Shown piece after piece: positions 5,685 through 10,585 of a DNA stretch of 10,585 nucleotides. The first letter of the stretch is position 1, and the number at the start of each line of letters is the position of its first letter. The stretch comes from an uncultured Elusimicrobiales bacterium (GTDB taxonomy: Bacteria; Elusimicrobiota; Elusimicrobia; Elusimicrobiales; Elusimicrobiaceae): positions 1-10,585 of the forward strand of contig CAJOLM010000031.1 of assembly GCA_905235355.1 (NCBI GenBank), in the 5' to 3' direction. The position numbers and the translations under genes were made by a program. The notes beneath the pieces were generated by a model. It saw only the letters and a program-made list of their open reading frames with translations, searched no databases and was not told where the DNA came from.

Positions 5685-5710
5685 AATAGCAAATTTGCTA
5701 TTATGTAAGT
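5685..5710 (+). promoter_or_regulatory. Promoter of the LPS operon over an 18-bp palindrome
   Basis: AATAGCAAATTTGCTATT (5685-5702) is a perfect 18-bp palindrome. Its right arm merges with an extended -10, TGC TATTAT (5696-5704). The block TTGCTATTATGTAAGTAT agrees at 15 of 18 positions with the ankyrin-gene promoter block. The -10 ends six bases before the kdsA ATG, so the transcript would start at or very near the start codon. The palindrome could be an operator site overlapping the -10. Confidence 0.5.
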
Positions 5711-6538
5711 ATGCAAAAAACAGTTAAAATCGGTTCTATTTCCATTTCTAATACCCGTCCGCTCGTGTTTTTGGCGGGTACTTGCGTCATTGAAGGCGAA
5801 AAGCATTATATTGATACCGCCAAAACGCTTAAACAAATTATTGCCAAAACCGGGCACCCGTATATTTTAAAAGCCTCTTTTGACAAGGCCAACCGCACCT
5901 CGCTGTCTGCCTACCGCGGGCCGGGACTGACCAAAGGGCTGGAAATTTTACAAAAAGCCAAACAAATTACCGGCCTTCCGCTAGTGGTGGATGTGCATGA
6001 GCCGTGGCAAGCCGAAGAAGTAGCCCAAGTAGCCGATATGCTACAAATCCCGGCCTTTCTCTGCCGCCAGACGGATTTGGTGCTGGCTTGCGCCGCTACC
6101 GGCAAGGCGGTCAATGTAAAAAAGGGACAGTTTTTAGCGCCGGCTGCCATGGAGCAGGTGATTAAAAAGATTGAGTCCCAAGGCAATCACAATATCTTGC
6201 TTACCGAGCGCGGTGCCAGTTTTGGCTACGGAGATTTAGTGGTGGATATGCGCTCATTAGAAATGATGAAACAATTTGGCTATCCTGTAATTTTTGATGC
6301 CACACACTCGGTGCAAAAACCGGGCGCTTTAGGCACCGCTACAGGCGGCAATAGCGCGCTGGCTCCGGTGTTAGCGAAAGCCGCCACCGCCCTAGGGATT
6401 GCGGGTGTGTTTTTTGAAGCGCATCCAAATCCGAAAAAAGCCTTGTCCGACGGACCGAACTCATTAGACATGAAGCAAGTGACCAAGATGACGCGTGAGC
6501 TGGCGCAAATTGATGCCTTGGTCAAAAAATTTAAGTAG
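5711..6538 (+). CDS. kdsA: Kdo-8-phosphate synthase (3-deoxy-8-phosphooctulonate synthase)
   Basis: A cytoplasmic enzyme that condenses phosphoenolpyruvate with D-arabinose-5-phosphate to Kdo-8-phosphate, a committed step to the LPS inner core. At 275 aa it has the usual family length. The substrate loop KASFDKANRTS is at 54-64 and the LAPAAM region at 142-147. The metal ligands of the metal-dependent class are all visible: Cys25 in AGTCVIE, His199 in ATHSVQKPG, Glu236 in FFEAHPNP and Asp247 in SDGPN. Cys25 (Asn in the metal-free E. coli type) places it in the metal-dependent class. Thr24 replaces the Pro common before this Cys. No Shine-Dalgarno precedes the ATG, and the promoter -10 lies six bases away, so the mRNA may be leaderless. 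It is the first gene of the LPS operon. Confidence 0.95.
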   Translation: MQKTVKIGSISISNTRPLVFLAGTCVIEGEKHYIDTAKTLKQIIAKTGHPYILKASFDKANRTSLSAYRGPGLTKGLEILQKAKQITGLPLVVDVHEPWQAEEVAQVADMLQIPAFLCRQTDLVLACAATGKAVNVKKGQFLAPAAMEQVIKKIESQGNHNILLTERGASFGYGDLVVDMRSLEMMKQFGYPVIFDATHSVQKPGALGTATGGNSALAPVLAKAATALGIAGVFFEAHPNPKKALSDGPNSLDMKQVTKMTRELAQIDALVKKFK

Positions 6539-6545
6539 GTGCATT

Positions 6546-6728
6546 ATGACCGAGCCTTTTATCCCAACGCTTAAGTGGCATATAAAAGTCTTGGTCATTT
6601 TACTGGTGCTATGTGTAGCAGCTCTGTTTATAGGAGCATACGTTCAGCGCAGTTTGCCGCTGCCGTATCAAAAGAGAAATCCGGCCCCTGAAACCATGCC
6701 GTGGAAATTCACGGAGGAACACAAATGA
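6546..6728 (+). CDS. Small single-pass membrane protein between kdsA and kdsD
   Basis: A 60-aa ORF. It has a short N-terminal cytoplasmic stretch, one strong membrane helix at about residues 13-31 (VKVLVILLVL-type, basic residues before it), then a short polar tail rich in Pro and charged residues. AGGTG overlaps the kdsA stop four bases before the ATG. The stop TGA overlaps the kdsD start as ATGA, which supports real, coupled translation. A longer in-frame start at 6495 lies inside kdsA and was rejected. I do not recognise a family. By position it may serve LPS synthesis or export, for example as a membrane anchor, but the sequence does not show it. Confidence 0.65.
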   Translation: MTEPFIPTLKWHIKVLVILLVLCVAALFIGAYVQRSLPLPYQKRNPAPETMPWKFTEEHK

Positions 6729-7717
6729 AATACAATATTACATCCATTTTGAAAACAGCCCGCCACGTATTAGATGTGGAACATAAAGCGCTGGCTTTAT
6801 CACGCAAAAGTTTAGATGACGGGTTTATCCGCGCCGTCAAAGCGTGCGCCGAAACAAAAGGCCGCGTGGTCGTATTGGGCATTGGCAAAAGCGGGCTGAT
6901 CGGCCGCAAAATTTCCGCCACGTTAGCTTCTACCGGCACGCCCTCTTTCTTCGTGCATCCGGTGGAAGCCTTGCACGGGGACTTGGGCATGATCATGAGC
7001 GGGGACGTTATTTTGGCTATTTCTTATTCCGGCCAAACAGAAGAAATCAATAAAATTCTCCCCTCTCTAGCACGCCGCAAACTGACCATTATTTCCATGA
7101 CCGGACATGAAAATTCCAAGCTGGCCCTCATGTCTGATATTCACATCAAGATTTATATTGACCGTGAAGCCTGCCCCTACAATTTAGCTCCTACTGCTTC
7201 CACCACTGCCACGCTGGCGGTTGGAGATGCACTGGCTGTATGTTTGATGCAGGTAAAACACTTTGAAAAAACAGATTTTGCCCTTTTTCACCCCGGCGGT
7301 TCCTTGGGAAAACTGCTGACGCAGCACGTCAGCGATTTAATGCGCAAAGGAAAAAATAATCCCACTATCGGCAACAAAGCCACTGTTAAAGATGCGCTAT
7401 TTACCATGACCAAACTGGGCACCGGAGCCGTGAGCATTGTGGACAAAAAAGGCAAACTCCTTGGCTATTTTACCGACGGAGATTTGCGCCGCAAATTGCA
7501 ACAGGACGAGGCGGTTATTCACCAGTCTATTACCGCAGTAATGACGCCCAAGCCCTATCACATTTTAGATACCGCGCCCGCTATTGAAGCCGCCAAAATG
7601 ATTCACTCTACCCATGTAGATAATATCCCCGTGCTGGATAAAACGGGCAAAGTCGTGGGTATCATTGACGAGAAAGATCTCATTGAATTTATTGCGCTCT
7701 TGGATAAAAAAGCATGA
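6725..7717 (+). CDS. kdsD: Arabinose-5-phosphate isomerase, KpsF/GutQ family
   Basis: This enzyme interconverts D-ribulose-5-phosphate and D-arabinose-5-phosphate, supplying the substrate of KdsA encoded just upstream. It is 330 aa, the usual length of the SIS plus two-CBS form. The SIS domain covers about 35-180: GIGKSG (52-57), FVHPVEALHGDLG (76-88, with two conserved His), SGQTEE (102-107), the CPYNLAPTASTT loop (150-161) and FHPGGSLGK (188-196). Two CBS domains follow at about 203-262 and 270-328. The start at 6725 follows GGAGG (6713-6717) by seven bases and overlaps the preceding stop. The stop overlaps the lptC start as ATGA. The operon position favours the LPS enzyme over its GutQ or KpsF paralogues. 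Confidence 0.95.
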   Translation: MKYNITSILKTARHVLDVEHKALALSRKSLDDGFIRAVKACAETKGRVVVLGIGKSGLIGRKISATLASTGTPSFFVHPVEALHGDLGMIMSGDVILAISYSGQTEEINKILPSLARRKLTIISMTGHENSKLALMSDIHIKIYIDREACPYNLAPTASTTATLAVGDALAVCLMQVKHFEKTDFALFHPGGSLGKLLTQHVSDLMRKGKNNPTIGNKATVKDALFTMTKLGTGAVSIVDKKGKLLGYFTDGDLRRKLQQDEAVIHQSITAVMTPKPYHILDTAPAIEAAKMIHSTHVDNIPVLDKTGKVVGIIDEKDLIEFIALLDKKA

Positions 7718-8253
7718 ACAAATGGCTGGTAACCCTAATTGCTTGCGTATGCGTAGCCGCCTGTAACGGAGAAAAAGAAAACTTTTCTCCCGACGAAGGC
7801 GATATGCAACGCGCCAGACAAGTCAGCCTATTTGAATCTAAAGACAGCCAAAACAAATGGATCTTGCACGCAGACGAAGTAGATTTTGAAGATATGCAGC
7901 ATGCCGTGCTGTTTCATCCGCGTTTGCTGTTGCGCGAAAACGGACAAGACAGTGCCCAAGTAACCGGCGAGCAAGGCATATTAGATTACAGCAAAAAACT
8001 CGTGACTATTGAAAGAAATGCACGCGTAGAATCTTTCTTGCAAGATGCAGTGTTGACCACAGACCGTTTTTTCTATGACATTGACAAAGACCGCGTGTGG
8101 TCAGACAAAAAAACGCTCGTCACCCGCGGTAATACCAAAGTAACCGCCAAAGCCGGCATTGAAACCGATTCCAAGCTGCGCAAAATTGAATTTAAAAAGC
8201 AAAGCACCGAGCTGCCGCTTAACCCCGACGAACTGCGGGAAGGTGTCAAATGA
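7714..8253 (+). CDS. lptC: LPS transport protein LptC, lipoprotein form
   Basis: The inner-membrane-anchored beta-jellyroll component that passes LPS from the LptB2FG transporter to LptA. It is 179 aa. Residues 1-16 are a signal sequence ending in the lipobox VAAC with Cys17, so it is predicted to be a lipoprotein instead of having the transmembrane anchor of the E. coli protein. The body fits the LptC/OstA pattern: W-L-ADEVDFEDMQHAVLFHPRL (50-71), then -A-VTGEQGILDYSKKLVTIERNARV, TTDRFFYDIDKDRVWSDKKTLVTRG and a final A-AGIETDSKLRKIEF strand. The order kdsD-lptC-lptA-lptB supports the name. It overlaps both neighbours as ATGA. Confidence 0.85.
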   Translation: MNKWLVTLIACVCVAACNGEKENFSPDEGDMQRARQVSLFESKDSQNKWILHADEVDFEDMQHAVLFHPRLLLRENGQDSAQVTGEQGILDYSKKLVTIERNARVESFLQDAVLTTDRFFYDIDKDRVWSDKKTLVTRGNTKVTAKAGIETDSKLRKIEFKKQSTELPLNPDELREGVK

Positions 8254-9155
8254 GGCGCGCGGCGGGTCTATTTTCACTCGGAGCAGCCACCCTGCTGCTG
8301 GGCGGTTGTTTTTCTCTTACGGATAAACAAGCGCCTGAAATCAAAGTGCCCGACACCGCCGCTGCCGTGCAAGCCAACACCCAGCAGAAAGCCGAGCAAA
8401 AAAAGCCTACTTTTACCATGCCCGATACCCTAGGCGGCGTGGTGTCCAGCGACAGTTGGATTGTGCACCAAGACACACATGAAGAAGAATTTCAAGGTAA
8501 TGTAAAGTATGATAGTGACGTCTATGTGTTTCGCGCCGGGTATGTGCTTTCGCAACGCGATAAAAACAAAATTTCTGCCCAAAACTCCATGTATGTGCGC
8601 AAAAACGAACCCGACGGCTCTTGGTATGAATTGTATGCAGATAACGTGTCCTACAATTATCAAACCGGAAAGGGCCGTGCACAAGCTGCTGGCAATAAAC
8701 GCGTGAAAGTAATTTATACAAACGCACAAAAAGAAGTAATCACCGCCTGGGCCAAGCGGATAGATTTTGATACGGAAACTGAAATTTATGAGCTGACCGG
8801 GCGTGCGGAAATCCAGCAAAAAGATTTGCAAGGGCAAGTAAACACCTTGCGCGCTAACCGCATTTTAGCCCGTCAAAAAGACCAGTATGCACTGCTACAG
8901 GGCAAGGCGCAAGCCTCTAACAATGATTACACCTTGCACGCGCATATGATGGAATATGACGGAGTGTCCCGCCAGGCACGCGCCGCCGGGGACCGGCCGC
9001 TGGCTCAAGGGAACACCGACAACGGCACATTTGCTATAATAGCTGACGAGGTGCAGGCCGACACCACCACCCACAATTTACACTTGCAAGGCCAAGTACA
9101 GGGTTGGGTAGTGTCAGACGCAATCAGCAGCTCGGCGGCAAATAAAAATTTCTAG
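8250..9155 (+). CDS. lptA: LptA/OstA-type LPS transport protein, predicted lipoprotein
   Basis: The periplasmic bridge of LPS export, whose stacked beta-jellyroll units carry LPS to LptD. At 301 aa it is longer than E. coli LptA (about 185 aa). Residues 1-19 end in a clear lipobox, LGGC with Cys20, whereas the classical LptA is soluble after signal cleavage. A linker rich in Ala, Gln and Lys follows (about 30-52). OstA-like strands then repeat: EFQGNVKYDSDVYVFRAGYV, YADNVSYNYQTGKGRAQAAG, AKRIDFDTETEIYELTGRAEI, LRANRILARQKDQYALLQGKAQA and ADEVQADTTTHNLHLQGQVQG. GGAAGG lies about seven bases before the ATG, which overlaps the lptC stop. The LptA role rests on fold and gene order. The lipid anchor could tether the bridge to one membrane. 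Confidence 0.82.
   Translation: MRRAAGLFSLGAATLLLGGCFSLTDKQAPEIKVPDTAAAVQANTQQKAEQKKPTFTMPDTLGGVVSSDSWIVHQDTHEEEFQGNVKYDSDVYVFRAGYVLSQRDKNKISAQNSMYVRKNEPDGSWYELYADNVSYNYQTGKGRAQAAGNKRVKVIYTNAQKEVITAWAKRIDFDTETEIYELTGRAEIQQKDLQGQVNTLRANRILARQKDQYALLQGKAQASNNDYTLHAHMMEYDGVSRQARAAGDRPLAQGNTDNGTFAIIADEVQADTTTHNLHLQGQVQGWVVSDAISSSAANKNF
9031..9040 (+). promoter_or_regulatory. Possible internal extended -10 promoter before lptB
   Basis: TTGCTATAAT within lptA is a perfect extended -10 (TGC plus TATAAT, 9032-9040) and identical in its ten bases to the ankyrin-gene promoter. It lies about 125 bases upstream of lptB. No convincing -35 is present at the right distance. It could give lptB extra transcription independent of the operon promoter. 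Confidence 0.35.
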
Positions 9156-9164
9156 GAACGATTT

Positions 9165-9884
9165 ATGGAACTGCGCAGCGAACAAATTGTCAAAGCATAC
9201 AAAGACCGCATAGTGGTAAAGGGCGTGGATCTTCACGTCAAATCCGGCGAAATTGTGGGGCTGCTCGGTCCCAACGGTGCTGGAAAGACAACCACGTTTT
9301 ACATGATGGTAGGCTTTATCCGTCCGACCCAAGGCCGCGTATTTATTGACAATGAAGAAGTCACCCCGCTGCCCATGTATGAGCGCGCGCGCCACGGCCT
9401 GGGGTATTTGGCGCAAGAACCGACCATTTTTAAAGGGCTGACGGTAGAAGAAAATTTGCTCGCGGTACTGGAACGCATTTCAGATGATAAACAAGCCCAA
9501 AAACGCCGCGTGGATGAACTGCTGGAAGAATTTGGCCTTACCAAACTGGCTAAACAAAAAGCGTGGACGCTTTCCGGTGGCGAAAAACGCCGTATGGAAA
9601 TTGCCCGCTGCATGATTAGTAATCCTAAAATTATTCTGCTGGATGAGCCGTTTGTAGGTATTGACCCCATCACCGTATCAGATTTGCGCCAGATGATTTT
9701 TAAACTCAAGGACAAAGGCATCGGCGTATTGATTACCGACCACAACGTGCGCGAAACCTTGCCGCTTACGGAGCGTGCGTATCTGATTTACGACGGCAAA
9801 ATTTTGGTAGAGGGCAATCAGGATACTTTGATTACCGACCCCAATGCCCGCCGCCTATATTTAGGCGAAGATTTCAAGATGTAA
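9165..9884 (+). CDS. lptB: LPS export ABC transporter ATPase LptB
   Basis: The cytoplasmic ATPase that drives LPS extraction by the LptB2FGC complex. It is 239 aa, the family length. Walker A GPNGAGKTT is at 35-43, the Q-loop Gln at 84, the signature LSGGEKRRMEIAR at 136-148, Walker B IILLDE at 156-161 and the switch His at 193 in TDHNVRET. The family tail YLGEDF is at 232-237. AGGA, overlapping the lptA stop, precedes the ATG by seven bases. The membrane partners LptF and LptG are not in the window. The gene ends five bases from the convergent prepilin gene, with no hairpin terminator between them. Confidence 0.97.
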   Translation: MELRSEQIVKAYKDRIVVKGVDLHVKSGEIVGLLGPNGAGKTTTFYMMVGFIRPTQGRVFIDNEEVTPLPMYERARHGLGYLAQEPTIFKGLTVEENLLAVLERISDDKQAQKRRVDELLEEFGLTKLAKQKAWTLSGGEKRRMEIARCMISNPKIILLDEPFVGIDPITVSDLRQMIFKLKDKGIGVLITDHNVRETLPLTERAYLIYDGKILVEGNQDTLITDPNARRLYLGEDFKM

Positions 9885-9889
9885 CCCCC

Positions 9890-10411
9890 CTAAAAACCCG
9901 GAAAAGAATAATGTTTGTACCCTGTTTTGTGCCCTGTTGGGGCAGGTAAATTGAAAGGCCTATGAAAAGTTCCTCCTATGCTTTTACAGAGTTGTTCTGC
10001 AAAAGTATCCGCCTTGGCTATACAATAATTTCCTTTATCTACATGTTTATACTCGTAGGCATATTGGTAGTTTGTGTCCCCACAAACAATCCCGGCGTCT
10101 TGATAACCGTCAGAGTGTATTCCTACACAGCAATACATACTGTTATTGGTAGCACAGGTATTTGCCATTGGCGTATCTACTGTGCTGCCGCCAGGCATAT
10201 CAATCGCCAGCACGTCAAAACTTGCCGGCCACTCCCCGGTTTCCACGCGGTACACTTCCGCCGCGCGCACATACGTTTTTGCCACGCTATACATATTGGC
10301 AAATTTAGATTTCGCTACCGCCAAGCGGTATTGCGGCAGCGCAATGGCGGACAATATGCCGATAATGAGTACGACAACTAATAATTCAATAAGTGTAAAT
10401 GCTTTTTTCAT
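9890..10411 (-). CDS. Type IV prepilin/pseudopilin, six-cysteine C-domain
   Basis: A 173-aa protein with a minimal leader MKKA, cleavage after Ala4, then FTLIELLVVVLIIGIL and LPQYRLAVAK. Glu at mature position 5 is residue 9. Position -1 is Ala, not Gly. The C-domain has six cysteines (86, 94, 95, 110, 130, 142) and many Tyr, unlike the other two prepilins, while the coding DNA of the first 30 or so residues is nearly the same as in the gene at 2217-2795. AGGAG (10423-10419) precedes the ATG by seven bases. The promoter with the T14 spacer lies about 40 bases upstream. It is probably monocistronic. It faces lptB with a five-base gap. Confidence 0.88.
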   Translation of the reverse strand: MKKAFTLIELLVVVLIIGILSAIALPQYRLAVAKSKFANMYSVAKTYVRAAEVYRVETGEWPASFDVLAIDMPGGSTVDTPMANTCATNNSMYCCVGIHSDGYQDAGIVCGDTNYQYAYEYKHVDKGNYCIAKADTFAEQLCKSIGGTFHRPFNLPAPTGHKTGYKHYSFPGF

Positions 10412-10450
10412 AACATTTCTCCTGTTGTAATTTTACTACCATACCCCCGT

Positions 10451-10480
10451 ATTGTATCAAAAAAAAAAAAAACAAGTCAA
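10451..10480 (-). promoter_or_regulatory. Promoter of prepilin with 14-T run in the spacer
   Basis: On the minus strand, the -35 TTGACT (10480-10475) and the -10 TACAAT (10456-10451) are 18 bp apart. Of those 18 bases, 14 are consecutive T (10472-10459). TGA before the -10 makes it an extended -10. The distance to the prepilin ATG (about 40 bases) is normal. A spacer made of one homopolymer is a classic layout for phase variation by slippage, because each change of one T alters the spacing. Confidence 0.7.
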
Positions 10481-10501
10481 GGCTTGTGTTTGGGTTCAGA
10501 T

Positions 10502-10533
10502 ACATGTGAGACTGGATCAACACATTTGAGACT
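10502..10533. repeat. Short tandem direct repeat, possibly an insertion-sequence end
   Basis: ACATGTGAGACT (10502-10513) recurs as ACATTTGAGACT (10522-10533), with one mismatch and a 20-bp period, within a GAGACTGGATCA context. Repeated short motifs of this kind are found at the ends of IS21-family elements, but no transposase is in the window and no inverted partner was found. The rest of 10481-10585 is AT-rich and holds no gene that I can support. Confidence 0.3.
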
Positions 10534-10585
10534 CTTTGTCCCGGACGAAAGCTAATCTTTTTATAACCCTTTTTAATTAGTCAAA

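Noticed and set aside
6495..6545. Longer start for the small membrane ORF inside kdsA
   Set aside because: It would overlap kdsA by 44 bases; the ATG at 6546 has an AGGTG upstream and places the membrane helix near the N-terminus.
8430..8837. 135-aa minus-strand frame opposite lptA
   Set aside because: It is antisense to a well-supported lptA, lacks a ribosome site, and its composition is that of a shadow frame.
9962..10381. 139-aa plus-strand frame opposite the third prepilin
   Set aside because: It is antisense to a clear prepilin with its own promoter and ribosome site, and shows no recognisable domain.

Overview
The window most likely comes from a Gram-negative bacterium of the Elusimicrobiota (Elusimicrobium-like), inferred from memory of families and not from a search. 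The evidence is a Kdo/LPS-transport operon (so an outer membrane), a Cys-type metal-dependent KdsA, several scattered single prepilin genes of the FTLIELLVVV-LIIGIL-LPQYQKAV type, a secreted ankyrin protein and moderate GC. The LPS genes are firm. The phylum call is moderate, and other Gram-negative lineages with similar pilins cannot be excluded.

Layout. 1-346: the tail of an unidentified gene (2-67), a hairpin terminator, an unexplained G-rich hairpin, then an extended -10 promoter. 347-2155 (+): a 602-aa exported ankyrin-repeat protein with a C-terminal coiled coil, ending at a bidirectional terminator (2170-2199). 2217-2795 (-): a prepilin whose leader peptide is interrupted in frame by a palindromic repeat element. 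Two more copies of that element (B, C) lie in its long 5' leader, which runs up to a promoter with a poly-T spacer near 3026-3048. 3166-3939 (-): a soluble MgtE-N/CBS protein with its own terminator. 4022-5188 (+): a protein with an N-terminal AlbA_2 (Schlafen-type) domain, followed one base later by a second prepilin (5190-5675). 5711-9884 (+): the LPS operon kdsA, a 60-aa membrane ORF, kdsD, lptC, lptA and lptB, mostly joined by ATGA overlaps. 9890-10411 (-): a third prepilin, convergent with lptB, with a poly-T-spacer promoter at 10451-10480. 10481-10585: no gene seen, only a short tandem repeat that resembles an insertion-sequence end.

How the genes work together. KdsD makes arabinose-5-phosphate from ribulose-5-phosphate, and KdsA condenses it with PEP to Kdo-8-phosphate, the precursor of the inner-core sugar of LPS. 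LptB (cytoplasmic ATPase), LptC (inner-membrane anchor) and LptA (periplasmic bridge) belong to the machine that carries finished LPS outward; LptF, LptG and LptD are not in the window. Both LptC and LptA carry lipoboxes here. The three prepilins are separate single genes with a common N-terminus and unrelated Cys-containing C-terminal domains, which suggests a repertoire displayed or moved by one shared pilus or type II-like machine encoded elsewhere.

The most notable signals are (i) a composite REP/BIME-like element, two inverted hairpins each with an 8-bp stem and 9-nt loop, present in three copies in a row, one of them translated inside the removable leader of a prepilin in the manner of Rickettsia palindromic elements; and (ii) matching promoters of two prepilin genes in which a T10 or T14 run fills the -35/-10 spacer, an arrangement suited to phase variation.
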